This document shows positions 12,901 through 27,500 of a DNA stretch of 64,000 nucleotides, piece after piece. The DNA lies in assembly GCF_014805625.2 (NCBI RefSeq), contig NW_023998493.1, positions 2,660,417-2,724,416 of the forward strand. Direction: 5' to 3'. This stretch comes from Glossina fuscipes. Lineage: Eukaryota; Arthropoda; Insecta; Diptera; Glossinidae. Each line of letters opens with the position of its first letter. The first letter of the stretch is position 1. The notes under the pieces were generated by a model that saw nothing but the letters and a program-made list of their open reading frames with translations, was not told where the DNA came from and ran no database searches. The position numbers and the translations under genes are program-made.

Positions 12901-15900
12901 TAAAAATAAGAGCGACAGAAAAGACATTTCCAATTTTCCAGTCTTCGTTACGTCATCAACTCTCATATCAATGTCAACGTCTGCAGTGGTAAACAGTTGG
13001 GAGATATGGTTCTTCATCATATTTATTTTATATATATGTAAGATGTACGTATAACTCGTTTTGTAGCTATAGTTTACTTAATAATAAATGTATCCTTACC
13101 AGTTATTTAATCCGCCCGCTTTTAGTTAATGAAGAGGTATTGATATTTTTTTATTTTTTTTTTGAGGTTGAACGTAATATGAATTGGAAAGAAACAAGGT
13201 TATATATATCCGTAAAAATATGGAAAAGCTTTTTTGTGTGAGAGGAAAGTAGGCTTGAAGGTCATCAGACCCACCCTCGAACATTCCCATTGCATATAAT
13301 GGACCGAAGAAGATCTTAGGCGGGGTAGAGTACAGAATGCCTCAAGGATTCAAATTTGCCCGATCTGTAATTAAGTTTCGTCCGTTCGTTTACTCGTAAC
13401 GCACATGTATTTCTTTTAGATACAACCGTCTTTGGAGTGTCCGTAGGGTAAATATTTAACCACCACCACCCCCTATATCTCCCAATCTAGCTAGCTTAGC
13501 AACGACCCTTGCGTCCGTCTTTACAACCTCCGATCAACTTGAAGAGTACTCCTAAAGTAATTTCGCCAGTAGTTCGGCAGTTAGACAGACAGAGAGTATT
13601 GCTACAGATATAATGTTACTAATAGGGATACCTTTATTTTTTTTATAAGATTCTCATCGAAAAGGCGTGATCGAAGTTAGGACGTAAAGTAAGTGATGAC
13701 AAAACTTTGACTTTTGATTTGTGTTTTTCCGTCTCCGTAAGTTTCTTCTTGGTTTTCTATCAGTACTAAAGGTACTAAGTATGTCTGTGCTAAACATTCA
13801 AGATTTTATCCACGGTCATCGATAATAACTTAATATCGTGATAAAATACGATATGAAATAGAGAGACCACATCAAAAATAACCCATAAAGTAATATCGGT
13901 CTTTCGATCAGATTGAGTGAGTTTAAGTGAGCGTAAATTAAATGAATTAGTTTTGAAAAAATTTGAACCGAATGGCATTTGTTTTAGGTATTAATTTTAA
14001 TTCCATAAAAGGCAATTTATAACGTTATCTAAAAATTAAGTTGTGTTAAATTTCGCGTTGGTACTTAAAGTATTAAATTAAAAATATAAAAATATAAAAT
14101 ACAAAATACATATATATATAAAAATAATTTAATGAACGTTAGGAATAAACCGGCGCCGAAAGTTTTTAATCTTAATAGTATTTAGTAAGTGAAATAAAAA
14201 AGATTTGTTTAGAAAAATCATTAAAATGTAAATGAAAAATTAAAAAAAAAATTTCCATAAAAATAATTTAGCTTGAGCTAGTTCAAATGTATGCATGACA
14301 AAAACTGTGATATACTTTAGCGTTATCCTAAATACACGCTACCATGTAGATTTATTCATTCATTTATCATGAAACAAGTTATGATAGAATGAATTGTGCG
14401 CATTCAAATGGAAAATGCAACCATAAATGAAACCATAGAAATATCGTAAATAAAAAATAAATAGAACACGAACCAAAAAAAAGGAAAACAAGGAACGTAA
14501 GGAAATAAAAAACAAACATGTAGCAAATTGAAATATACTTCGAACAATTGTACTCTGAAATCAAAAAAAAAAAAAAGGTCTAAATCAAAGAGAAATTATT
14601 GAAAAATCTAAACAAAGGCTTTAGAATTTTCTTTAAGCAGTGAAAACGCGGATGTTTTCTTTTCATTAAAAGCTAACGAAACACAAAGTCATAATCACAT
14701 ATCATTGTTTGTATTCCGAATTAACTGAATTTTTCTCTAAATGAAAAGCAAACCAAAGGTTTTTATTTTGCTACTGAACTTCCTTTTCGAAGTTTATTTA
14801 AGGGCGGATATTCTCAACTACACACGCACACGAAGTTGATGCACACTTTCGAACGACAGTAAAAACTTTAGCGTATATTCATGTTATTTAGTAGCTTTTA
14901 AAGATTTTAGAAAAGAGTACAAAAAGAAAAAGGTTTGCTTCCCATTTTTCTAGTTATTTTACTTTCGCCACTGGGCAGTAACCTTAAAAATTAGATTAGT
15001 TTCGCAATATGAGCCAAGTTGGTATGCTTAGACTAGAACTAAAAAAAAAAAAAAGTGAGAATAACAAAGGTTAGCACTTAGTGCGGTTCTACAGGAAAAA
15101 ATAAAAAACCGGAAAGTAATTTAGAGAGAAAATCTAAACAATAACTTCAAGAATAAAGAAAGACGCAGAATGAACAGAACAATTATTTGCGTGGAATAAT
15201 CACCAAAATATAGCTAGATTGGCTTATCGTATTCAAAAGAAAACTTATGGAGTTTCTTATGGCCGCTCCATAATATGAACATAGAAAGCTTAATCACATT
15301 TGTGTTTTCAAGCACATTATTTCAAATGTGCTTATCGTCTACAGCTCACAAGTATCAAAAGCGACATTTTCCATTAATTCGAGTCTGTCGCATGGTGTAT
15401 CGCTCTGTCGATGCTGTGCAAGTTACATGTTTTAGACGTGAAATTGAATCCTTTTTGTTCCAAAGCGGCTTATCGCTACAACGACTACCATTAACAATCG
15501 CCTACCCTTGTTCGTTGCAAATAAATATGCACAATCGACAAGATGCTAACAAATAAATATTTTGGATATATTCGTTAGCTTTAGAATGCGAATCAGGGAC
15601 CATTCACAACAACCGTTTACACAAATTATCTGAAGTAAATCCGTTGCTAAGAGGAGCTAACACACAGCAATGTATTTGCCAATTGTTTCCAGACCAACTG
15701 CAATCGATCTCTGTCCACTTTTGCTTTCCTTTTGTTTTTTTCTTTTACATCATATGAAAGACATTTTTTGTAGACATTTTGTTTGACAGACTTACACAAC
15801 AGTCTAGCGTAGCTTCGAAGTGAGAAGAAGCAACCGTTAGTGCCTCTTTGTCACCATCAATAGCTTAGCTCAAAACTGCCACAGTAAAGTCGCATTGTTG

Positions 15901-17949
15901 TGAAATCCAAGAACATTATGGTAAATTCTGCGGTCATTAGTCGTGTAAATTTCTTTTTTACTACCCGATGCGGACGTGACATATATAAGCCATACATCAT
16001 AAACATAATCGTAGCTTGAATTGAAGTCGACTTTCGAAACGATGTGTTTGCTAATATTTCAATCATTGAAAGTATAAATTAATATAAAAAATTTTATCTA
16101 ATAGAAAAATATTTTGGAAGTGAATCATTTAAGAAGATATATGGAACACTATTAAAATATTACCGGATCTGCCTTCAAGTCTCTACGACTTTCAAAGCGC
16201 GCAGTGCATGAAATCTAAAAGTCTAGACAAGCATTAACAAACACGTTACGCTTATAATGGCTTCTTATCGACATTTCAAAAGGTCCTTACGGGTAGTACG
16301 TTTTGTGGTATGACACTAATTACAGTCATTAATGTGGCTTAATTCAACGGGGAGGGCTTTCTCTTGAAACGCACTTCTGTTTAGATGTTAAAAGCAGTTG
16401 CCCAAAAGCTTTTGGCTATTTTCTTCTTTATACTGACGGCAAGCTTAGATCTCTAAGTAAAGAAAGTCTAATTTTTTCCCGAAGGTACGTCATCATTCCA
16501 TTCCACATTTCACCCTTTTCGGCGATATGCTCCTTATCAGTATCTACAGTTAAGAAAACATCCTTGATGGCAATACAAATTGTGAACTCTATGATCTGCA
16601 TCTCCTTGTTACTTCTCTTTGAGAATCAACTGAAAAATACTAAGTCTTTGAGCCAAGAGCGATCAAAACTTTTCTTTCCTGAAAGTGTTCGAACTTTAGT
16701 TTAGGCAAAAGATATTCTTATGGCCAAACAAGAGTAGACAAGAGCTATTATTAGAACAAAAAATTTTTTAAAAGTTACATACATTTTGCTAACATGGGAG
16801 AAGTTTATAATAAATAGCATTATTAACCCTTAAGCTATCTCGGTGTTACACACGACCTTCACTAGCCTGAGAAGGAAAAGTTCAGCTCACTATACGTGTG
16901 CAAACATTTTGTAGTAATGTACATCTAGCATCTACTCATACAAGTGCACCATGTTAGGTGCAATGTATGCAGTAATATATCAAAATTCACGAGACTAAAA
17001 ATCATGTTAATACAAGCAGAGGAAATGAAACGTCAATGTAATCAAACATTACGTTCACAAGGATATCTTTTAAATTCGAAATAACTTTTTGCCAGCAACA
17101 CATATATTTATTGAATTAAAGGAAGAAGGGGCGAGGAGGATCTTCTTTTTTTATTTTTTTTTATTGCAAACAACGATTTTGTGTTTTCCGTATCTTTTTT
17201 CTTAATTATGTTTCAATGTACAAAAACTTTTGCAAAATTTTTCCTTATAATCTCTTAGATACATGAAAAATTACTTGCCTGCATCTATACAAAACAACAA
17301 AAGAAATTTTCTTTTAGTTATTTTTTGGTATAGGCCGTAAAAATAGGTCTGCGAAAAATAAAAACAACTGTACAACCCTTACCAGTTATAGCATCACAAT
17401 AGTTTTGTAGCTACAACGCCAGCTTCTTTACCCGTTAGCACCTATTATAGGAAAACATTTACTACCAACAGCTTTAGACAAGTGTATCCGTCAACATAAA
17501 CCACAGGGGCTGACGGTATGAACCGCGCAAAAATATATATCAACAATAGAAATGGGAGCCATATCTGTCATGAAAGAACTCAGCAATATCAACACAAGCG
17601 ACAGCTGCTGTAATAAAACAAGCAATAAGAACAAAAGCGACAACGTACAAACAAACAATGGAAATCTTCATATAGTACGATGGTAGTATGACATTGACAG
17701 TGGTAACACAAAAACTCAGCCATGTTGTATTAAAATACCCTTAAGATTGTATGTTAAAGCATTGTTGGGAACTGTCATCTGCACCATAGATATATAAACA
17801 TTACACGCATAAGTTTTTTATTTCATTTACTAAAAATCACAGATTTATGGTTTATTTCTAACAATTATACCAAATATTTATCGCTTTTTTCCTTTTGCAA
17901 TCATCGCTGATACTGATTTTATCGAACGTTGGTACGACCATACAACCTG

Positions 17950-17950
<1 letters not shown>
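9953..17950. other. Long AT-rich spacer, no gene recognised
   Basis: Eight kilobases without a recognisable gene or full element. 11880-12660 and 13980-14580 are extremely AT-rich. 13250-13620 is somewhat GC-richer without a protein match. Runs of A occur at 14564-14576 and 15040-15053. The longest frame (10286-10645, minus, 119 residues) is Phe/Thr/His-rich with no domain signature and is treated as chance. Confidence 0.5.
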
Positions 17951-17984
<34 letters not shown>

Positions 17985-17988
17985 ATAT
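17951..17988. repeat. (AT)n microsatellite
   Basis: Thirty-eight bases of alternating A and T with a single TT interruption. The open frames that cross it on both strands gain repeated Ile-Tyr residues from the microsatellite and are not genes. Confidence 0.9.
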
Positions 17989-20900
17989 GGACATGTCCGG
18001 GTAAACGGGAAAGGTACGTTTTGCCTGACCAATTTAGTGAAGTTGCGATTTCGATTTTAAGATTTTTTTTCAAAGAGTAAATCTGATCTTAATGCCATTC
18101 TTAAACCGCAAATTAGACGAAGCTCGGCCTAAGGATTTCCCAAATATAATACATAAGCAGATGTGAGAAATTGAATGTAATCTGTGTATATAAAAACAGC
18201 TGTCCATCACATAATTAAGCATCGCAGACCCCGGAGCATGTATGTAAACTTGATTAACATGCATACGGAAATCGATTTGTTTGTTTGTCTTTTAACCCTC
18301 GAAATTATGGTGGCATGGCGATAATAGGGGTAAATTGATAAATCAGTTAAACACAACCGAAGTATCATCCACAAACTGCAAAATGTACATTTATAACTAC
18401 AGCAAAGTAGGCATGTCCTATACTTTTTGAGTTGCCAATAAACGCAACAAAATTGGTCTAAAAATATGATACGAAATATCTTGTATATCGTACAATATAT
18501 ATCAAATGAAGGAATATTTACTACACACTGTGGAGTCAAATACCAAATTAATAATGAATATGAAAAGATTTGGATCAAGCAGAATATGAATTCTTTCTTG
18601 TTATTGTATATTCAACCGCGAAATGGCTCTCAGCTGTACAAAATTTAAATGAATTTGATATTTATATAAAACTTATGGCGATTGGGTATGTGCTCGCGAT
18701 ATCTTGCGATTTTTTCAGACTCAAACGAGTATACGAATCAGCTGGCTTGGGTGCATTTTTCTCTCAAGAAAAGAAAATGACCTTATTTAGCGCATAATAA
18801 CAGATATGAAAAGTAAATTCGCATAACAAGGGAATCGACTTGGAAAAACTCGACTTCTCCGCAAATCTTCTTAAGAATTGTGCTCAAGTGTCAGCTGGTG
18901 AAATCAAGATAATCCTATGGAAATCTTGCGAAAAAAAGTAAAATTTATAGCCTGATCTTTTTAATAGCCTTTACAAAGCGAATCAAAGATTAATTTGTCC
19001 AATGTACAGTAACGTGTATGTCATGCATCGTAGTTTCAAACCACGCTTTTATAAATCTTTTTATATTAAATCAATTTATGGATAATGGCACAAAAAGAAA
19101 GAAAACCTAGAGTTCACTTTTGTGTTATCATCGGCACAATTTATTTTTTCGCAATCGTTACTGCTCCACTTTAATTATTTCAATATCAATAACCATATCG
19201 CATTGATTTTAAAGTAACGTTATTCTACTTATCTGATATATGCCTGCGTTGCATATCTATGTCAATACCTATAACCTCATTTACCCTAGCCTTATTCTAA
19301 TTTAGTTTAATTAATAACCTAGTTTAACCAATTATCTAGTTTATCTAACAACCTAGTTAAACTGATAATCGAATTTTCAATAACTTTAAAATAACCTAGT
19401 TCGTAATTAAGTATGACTGTATAAGAAGCAAGATGTATAAGAAGCAATTTTAAGAATTCATAAATCAATTACTAAGTTGTGGTCCAATTGTTTGTTGTTA
19501 ATAGAACCTCAATCGTTTAAATATCTAAAAAATACAACAATACGCAGCCAAAAACACCATCATTTCGATCTATCTGTAATTAGCGATCATTACAAAAATC
19601 GTCTTTTTCTTACTTTTTTTAAATATGTTTTAAAAAATTAGGGGCAAAATCTTCATTAGATTTGATTGCCATTCCACTTTTGGACAAATGACCTATAAAT
19701 AAAAAAAAATATGTAAATGTTAAGGCACTGTTAAGGAAAAATATCGTGGCGTTTTCTCAATAGATGCCTTTTGATTGGTCGAGTAAGAGAAATTTCGTTG
19801 TAAAAAGGAACCAAAACTCGCGACAACATCACTTCCCTTAAGACGTAAGGACATCCCTGGTGTTTGTATTGTCGATATATTATCGAAGTAAACAGTATGT
19901 AAATAATTTGCTTTCGAAATATCGGTTTGCGTTCTTTGGTTCAATCATTATTGTAGTCCATGTAAAAAATTAAAAACCATAGGTGCATTGTATCTTACGA
20001 CATTGCTATCGAACTAAAAAGCAATAAAAATAGGTTGACGTCATTTTGAATTAAAAATTTAGTTTGAAAAACTTTAAAACCGGAATTTTTGTCTTTTGAA
20101 ACAAAATGAAAACCAGCCATTTTAAAAAAGATGAGTAATAAACGATGAAAAGTGCGGGATATTCTAGAAAATGTGTGGTGGGATTGGAAGCGAATCACGC
20201 ATCACCAGCTACTCCTACTCGGTCAGACGGATCGTCCGACTGACTAATACTACGAGAAAAGCACTAGTCAAACCGTTCAGAATTGATCAATAAGAGAGGC
20301 GTCGCCCACCAATAGCAGTTGCGGGCGACATCCCACCCACACACATTCGATAAAACTTAAAGAACTTTTACTGGGGGGAACATGAGCATATGAATGATAT
20401 TTGTCTCGCTATCTACAGAACACCCCTAAGGCAACTTTTTAAAACGCCCAGGAACGTCGCGTAGTTCAGTTTTTCGCGAGTAAATTCCAGAATTTCTCCC
20501 ATAATGGCATCACATTTGTCGATTGAATTGGCCCTTTTTTGTTTATTATATTTTAACATAGTTAATTTAAAATATTATCTAAGAAACATATCTTTGAAGA
20601 TTGTTAACAAAACACAGCACAAATTTTTCTCCATTCAATAATTCTATCAAAATCCTAATTAGGAAAAACAGCGAAAATGAGGAGCATTTCGATGATAGCA
20701 AACGTGTAAATGGATAAATTTGGCTAAATCTGGAATATAACCTGATAAGATCGGGAAGGAAAAGTTTGAAAACACAATTGTTTTACTAAACAAAGTGTAA
20801 AGATTTCCTTCATTACATAAGCACTCGGTCATGCATGGTTAACTCGACTAATGTTTAAGGAAATTCCACAAGTAGGCCACACATAAATCTTCCTTTTCTT

Positions 20901-20989
20901 ATTTGCCGGCTTAGGTGTGGCCAAGGTGATCGGAAAATATTATTAGTGGAGATGTAGGGAAGAATAAATATTTGCGCACGTTTAATGTG
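17989..20989. other. AT-rich spacer with a loose CCTAGTT-type repetition
   Basis: No gene was recognised. At 19300-19405 the motif TAACCTAGTT and close variants recur several times at irregular spacing, a degenerate simple repeat. At 20218-20245 there is a GC-richer imperfect inverted repeat (GTCAGACGG / CCGACTGAC). The segment 20205-20345 is GC-richer than its flanks without a named match. Confidence 0.45.
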
Positions 20990-21590
20990 AAACCACCATT
21001 GGTAGGTTGTTCTACAGGCGCACAGTTGAAGAGTCCCCCTAGCGTGGCGTGCGGAATGTCTTCAGCAGGAGTAAATTGACACGCTGAGAAAGCGCAGCAG
21101 TTTTGGTACAGAACTTCTTATCTGCGAAAGGCTTAGAAGAACCGGCAGCCGTAAATTTACCGATGCTTGAGGACATCGTGAGTTTTCTTGCCAGTCATGG
21201 CCGTCTGAGCCCTTTCGTGTATGCGGCCGTGCTTCTAAAGCAAGGTTTGGAGGCTCCAGCCCAGAAATGAAAATTGGACCTTAACGAACAGTGAAGAATG
21301 TTTTGCACAGCTCTGCAAAACTTGGGCCCTTGAGCACTTGTTTTGACGCTTCAAAAACATGTTCAATCAAATCCTTACTTGCCTGCTCACAACTTGTTTT
21401 AAGTTTCAGGAGAGAGCATTGCATTTTGTTGGCGTTTATTGGCCATGTTTGCCAAAACCAATGCACATATTTTTTTAAGCTCCGAGTTAATTGTGAGCAT
21501 GAAGTTTTGCGAGTTTTGAGATTGGCAAATACGTCTTTTCGTTTGAAAACATAGGGTAACAATACAGTTATTCTTTTAACCAAAAGCATT
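20990..21590 (-). other. GC-richer, coding-like block of unknown origin
   Basis: On the minus strand 21281-21589 is open for 102 residues with balanced composition (many Lys, Ser, Leu, Glu) and a stretch at its C-terminal end of the form FEASKQVLKGPSFAELCK. The adjoining 21000-21280 is GC-richer than anything within several kilobases and carries two further open stretches of about 45 and 70 codons in different frames. I do not recognise the protein. It could be a decayed transposon open frame or an unannotated exon. The opposite strand of 21291-21554 is also open (87 residues), so strand assignment is uncertain. Confidence 0.25.
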
Positions 21591-24237
21591 GATTGAATGC
21601 TATATGTGATATAGCTGCGCCTTACAAAAGTATAGACCTCTAACTATGAAACAGAACACACTTAGCTGATCAGAAGCTACCAATGCTTAATAGTTCATAA
21701 AATTTTTACTTGAATTTTTGTTAAGCAAAATATATTTTCTTTCACTTTATTTTTCTTGACTTTTTTTCAAAGTAAACAAAGACGAACTAATTAAATCAGA
21801 ACTAACTTTATAAAATATATTTCTTAGTTAAATTTTCTATGCGTGTATGGACGAAAGCACATACTTAAAGGAAAATAAAATGCAAAGCATTCTAATTATT
21901 CATAATTACAAATTTATTAGAAACATTATTATGCGCTGATTTAATGGGAAAATCACATCAACATGTATATGCACACCTCAAGTGCAAATAGGAGTACGAA
22001 TGTTGAGAGTACCAAGTGTACTCACCATTACTAAGAATGGGTTGCTGTGGTAGTAAATGTGTATCAATACTGTAGAAGCAGTGAAAATTAGTTACTCTTA
22101 AGTGATAAAAGACAGAAAGTAGATAATTTATATTAAGTTGACTTTTGGCTATTAATCATGCATAGAAATTATATTAGTACAGAAGAGAATGAGAAACTAT
22201 CTCACAAGTATTACACACTTTTCGTAAAAACTTGATAATCTGGATACAGATTGCATAAGTTTTATTCTCTAAATACATCACCGCATGTGACAGATTAAAC
22301 TTCGAATCATTTCTTTAAAATTCTTCTAAGCAAATAAGCAAGATACGAGTAATTTCTGATTGAAAACGGGCCTTGGATGATCGATATGAGAATAGCATAG
22401 TAAATGATTTGGTTGCTGCTTCTATAAGTTACACTTGAACATGTTACTACATTTTCTATAAATTATTTCATAACAGCAATAATTAATGTTTAAAGTGAAT
22501 ATCGCATAAGTCAAAAATGTAAACATTGAATTCCGACTCCTGTACACTCTTAGACCTAGATTTGGGTATTTTACCACTCACGTGATAATTGCCGCAGTTG
22601 GGCGAAATGCACAAACGCGCCCTTTAAAATATATATAAACTTTTCAGATATACTAAATTTCATAAAAGAACTAACGAACTTTGTTCATCCGTCTTATTGG
22701 AGTGGGTTGAAATGTTTCATGTCTTGCAGTTAAGCTAAGCACTACTTTTCCGTTGAACCTTGTATTTGTTGAGCTCGCCCATGCAGTTAACCGTCTATCT
22801 GTTCTTTGACTTTTTGATTAATTTGTTCGTCTATACACGTTTTTTTTACTTCTCTAGGCAACGTTCGGCCCCGGTAGCGTGCCATTCCCGGCGCGAGGGG
22901 TTGTTCTTCTACATATGGGCACGTCGACGTGACCAACTGTCTGCTCACATCTTTTCTTTCCTACTATTTCCATTCACTCTCACTTACCGACTGCTACAAT
23001 TGACCATTCGGCGTTTTATTTTTTCATCGTCTTTTTCTGCTAATAAATTTTGAAAGATCATTTGTCCTTCAGGCTGCCTGGTCTGCAAAGCCGCTTTTCG
23101 TATTTTCTATAACTAGCATGTATCTATTAGTTTGCTCGTCTACCCAACCGCACACCGAACAGTTTTATCCCCGTCTATGGATCAATCGGTTGTTTTAACC
23201 ACTAGTTCGCCTGACAATTCACAAGTTAAAGCGTTTTTTCATTGCTTTCCCAATTCTCGGCTATGCAGTCATTCACTAATATTACTGCTTACTTCTCTTC
23301 TCATTCTATTATTCGGTATTTGGAATTATTCTTGCAATTAGGGACAAATTAAAGATAATTTTAACGATATCACAAAAATTATAATAAGTTATTTTTTTAC
23401 AAAGCTTTTTTTATCGCTCTTCGATTAAACTTCTACAAAACATTGATTTATTTGAGGTATAGATCAAATAATAATTAGGGCTGTAATGTATATGTTAAAA
23501 GTTTTTAATTATTTTCGACGTATAATGGGCACTTAGTTGTACCTTACACTTACATTAAGGTGTAATAAGTCTATGTGGAGGAATGTAGCATCCGGAAGGC
23601 GAATTTTATTATATCGACCAATTCAGAATCACATTCTTAGCATGTCTGATGCTTGTGCTTGTATTTTTATATTCAACCACCAGAAAGCCATTTTTACGTG
23701 TTTTGACCACGTTTGGCCCGCTAGTGTGTTTTGTCTTAGGGACACACCCTATCGAAAAACGATTGATTCATACATTTTTCCCCAGATGACAGATTATTTT
23801 CTTATATATAAAAAATAAATAAATTATTGAAAATTTCTCTACAAAAACTGCCGAGTTTCAGCATTCAAAATTAATGCGACAAGTATGTATCGGACGGGCT
23901 AATGGTTTTAACCTTCTTCTATGAAAAATAAGTTTGGGGTATAACTTTAACTATTTCACAGCGATAATTAGTCATTGTTTAAGTTGCCACAGGCACCAGC
24001 TGTACAAATAAGAGTAATGAGCGAGTATTTATACAACAAAAATGTTTATTTTTTAATATTTTGTAATGAAAATAGGAATTTAATATTAAGCTTAGATTTA
24101 TCTCACATTTCACATAAGGGAATTCATAAAAAGTAAGCCTTCATATTGATATAAAGTGCTATTTATTATGTTAATAACGAATATAGGAGTATATTAATAA
24201 AGCGCATCACAATTTTGCTAAATTTAAATCACGTCAG
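21591..24237. other. AT-rich spacer, no gene recognised
   Basis: No recognised family. A GC-richer patch at 22860-22930 lies inside a plus-strand frame (22760-23053, 97 residues) dominated by Phe, Leu and Tyr, which has no domain signature. 22050-22560 is featureless AT-rich DNA. Confidence 0.45.
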
Positions 24238-24564
24238 TCCACGTCTACATAAGAGCTCTCCTGGAAGTGATGCTTTTGAATCAAGAATTGTATTCGGCGA
24301 GGTAGCGTAGGGAACTTACTGGTGCCCTTGTCTGGCCATAATTTTTTTTTAAGTCTCTGCTTTTTTCTCTTTATATTATATAATTAATTTAAATAATTTA
24401 CCATTTTTTCTTTGCAGGGAATCAAAACGATAGAGTCTAATGAGCAAACATTTGCAGAACATTTTTCGAATATAGGAAGAGCGTTTTTTACTGTATCAAT
24501 AGAAAAAAAATTTCAAAAGTTATTATATTACGTTCAAAAATTATGCTATATGCCAGTTACCTAA
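24238..24564 (+). CDS. Possible last two exons of an unidentified gene
   Basis: A candidate 3' gene end. Exon A (ending 24301) is open in the frame that ends with residues IVFGE and is followed at 24302 by a GT donor (GAG|GTAGCG, moderate quality). A 116-bp AT-rich intron ends in a strong acceptor, CCATTTTTTCTTTGCAG (to 24417). Exon B (24418-24564) then continues in the same phase for 48 codons to a TAA. Both exon edges are phase 0. Exon A is open upstream to about 24155; an acceptor at 24236-24237 (CACGTCAG) would make it 64 nt. The exon B peptide has a hydrophobic periodicity loosely like the C-terminal BESS motif of insect MADF-BESS proteins, which is a weak inference. Chance remains possible: a 48-codon frame is not rare, although the matched phase makes it less likely. 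Confidence 0.3.
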
Positions 24565-27500
24565 TTTAAAATAGCATTGTTGCTTTTTTTTAATTACATT
24601 TTCTGGTAAAATTTACAATACACTCAACCCTTTGTAGATGAGTTCATTAGATATTCATGCAAAAAAAACATGTAAAACAATATATGCGACATATGATAGT
24701 TTGGTGGTCGTACAAGATGAGAAAACCAAATATTTCTTTAAAAAACCTTGCAAAAAAAGTAATAATTAAATACGTATTACGTATTGATAAAACAAAAATT
24801 ATTCATTTTTATTACAAAAAGGCAATTAAGTGTACACTGAAACTTCAGTCCCTAACCACGTAAAACATATAAAAATTAATATTGAAATTAGGAATAAAAA
24901 TCAATTCCCCAACTGTTCATCGCGACTTGATAACGGTTGTGCACGTTTATTACGAATTGCATTAAAAATGATATCATTTATAGATATGTCAAATATTTCT
25001 ACCACAACTGTTGGGTTTGATTCAAATGACGAATTTCATTCATTATTAAGGGCCAAGTAACAACAGAGAAAGTTGCTAACACATTTATAGGCATAAACCG
25101 ACTGACATCTGATCGCACTATTCCCTCAAATGTATTTTGAACTCAAAATTAGAATTTAAAAAAAATTTTTTTTTTTTTTTTTGGATTTGCGCTAGAAAGA
25201 AACATTAGTGAAAAAAGGTGTATTTGCTCTCATTTGTGGACCATGTTATTTCAAAATCGTGTAAGAAACACTTAGGTGTACTTAAAAAAAGTATTTAAGA
25301 AAAAATTATGCGTTCAGTTATTGTGATAACATCAGGTGATGTAAAAAACAGTGAGTCCCTCGTTTACGCTGTAATGTTAGAAAATGGTGGCTGTAAGAAA
25401 AGGTTCAATTGTTGTATGCCAAGCAATTTAAAAAGAATCGAATTTTCGCCTCGGCATCTGCACTTAGATAGACGTGCCGTAAAATTTCGGGTTGCTTGTG
25501 TGGCATTTCCTCCAAATATATAAATATCTCAAGCTTCACTTTTTCTTGGAGCGCCGGGTTTATTGTTAAAGAGCGCGCACGACTTTCAAGGTCTCTGAGT
25601 AAATACTTTCTCAAATTTTAGAGGTGATATAGATTATAAATGACACTTTGCGGTAGCAGACCATGCCTAGTTCCAAAGCTGATCTGCAGCCACCAACCAA
25701 AAATTAATATTTTCATTTTCAACTTTCGAAAAAACCAAGATAGATCTTTTCGACTTTCAGCTGATTAATTATGTGTGTAATTACGCAAGAATAAATGAAA
25801 CATGTTTTCATTATTTAGCGAAAAGGATAAAAATAAATAAATGCGAAGAATAGGCATAAGCGCGAATAAAAAAAAAACGTTAATATAAGGCCAAATGCAT
25901 TTTTAAAGCCCACTTTTCCGTATTCCATGTGAAACTTTTCTTCTCTCTTTCGAGAAAAATTAAACAGAGAGAGACAATAGTAAAAACAACTTAGAAGAGT
26001 TGTTTAAGAACATCTCATCAAAAATGACAGTCTGTCCCTTAAAAATAATCAATCACCATTCTTTTATTAATTTCACATCATGGAAACAATCGGTGCCAAA
26101 TTGCCTCAAAAATTATCGACACTTGAGCCACAATGAAACCGGTATCACTGCCTACACCTGCCTTAACAAAAGACTGCACAAGTTATATATTGGTACAACA
26201 CAATGTTAGTCAAACGCACGATCCACTTTGTTGTCGATAAGCCCATTAAAGTCTGAAGAGTGGTTGTGCTCATTGTCTGCTAACCTTTCGAATATCGACG
26301 TCGTTGGTGGAAAAGGAATTTATGCCTTTACCCGAAAAAGAAGCACAACAACAACGACGCAGACAACAATAGCAACAAGCAATAGTAGATTTTTTGCTTT
26401 TGCCACATCTCCTGCCGGTATTTAGTGACATTGCGTTAGCCGTAAGCTTGAATAAAGCTCCCACTTCAGCAACAACGAAAACTTCATAGACACAGGCTTA
26501 ATGTTGGATGCGTTCAAAAATAATTTACATGAGGGACTTTTGCATACGAAAAATTTACTGATTAGTGTTGCGAGGTAGCTACACTCAAGAGTCCTGCAGT
26601 GCAGATAGGCAATTATGGCTGCATGCCTCGTCATGTTACGTACATATTTTTTTCTTCGATCTTGCCAATGATGTGATTATTTTTTGCATTTTTACTTTAA
26701 ATTTTCTTGTAACAAAGGGTGAGTTTTTTTTTCTAACGAGAAATACGTCAAATACCTCATGGCTTGAATACGCCCACGTGATCGTCGCATAGTATCGCTA
26801 GATCAAAAAGCATTTACGGCTGGTCAAAGCTTTCGGAAAATGAAATCTATTCATTCCAATGGTCGAGGCCGATATAAGTGTCAAGTTGGGTACTGAATCA
26901 AAAATAAGCACAAAAACGTACGTAAAAGTAATGTTTTGAAGCATATAAAAACAAATGTAACTTCATTGTTTTAACTCTATTATTACTTAATTCATTCGTT
27001 TAATGCTATTTAACATATTGATTGCTCCCTGATTGATGAGGATTTTGATAAAGTCTTAACTAAGCAAATATATAAGAAAAGATTTTAAAGTAAGCAATTA
27101 ATGAAAATATTGAAATCGAGCGCAAATATTGTTACTTACTTTTGAGGGAAGAGAAAGCAGAAGCAAAAGATATGAACGATGCAAAGAACTTTTCTTTCTA
27201 TTTATCATGGAACAGATTTAAAGTTTTTTTGTGTAAGGAAAAGGATTTTTTTGATCCCCTGTTTTTGTCAAATTCTTATAACCGTAAGAAGTCGAAAGTA
27301 GGAATATTTCTTGCTCGATTAAAAGTCCAGAGATACGAGGTACATGTCATACGGCTACGTAAGCGGTCTTTATTGATTGGATGCTGACGCAACCCCCAAC
27401 GACATCGACAGTTGTTTGATATTTTCGTGCATAAATTGCGATCTTATGAAAATATTTCGGCAGGGCGGCTACCCAAATGTTCATCAAAATGACCTGGAAG

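Noticed and set aside
16825..16840. TTAACCCTTAAG as a second piggyBac-type end
   Set aside because: No inverted partner with a TTAA was found within the next few kilobases.
17858..18080. Open frames on both strands with Ile-Tyr repeats
   Set aside because: They are translations of an (AT)n microsatellite.
20872..20925. Inverted GGCCACAC / GTGTGGCC pair
   Set aside because: Eight-base arms separated by a loop of about 35 nt, with no repeat family or flanking duplication; not distinguishable from chance.
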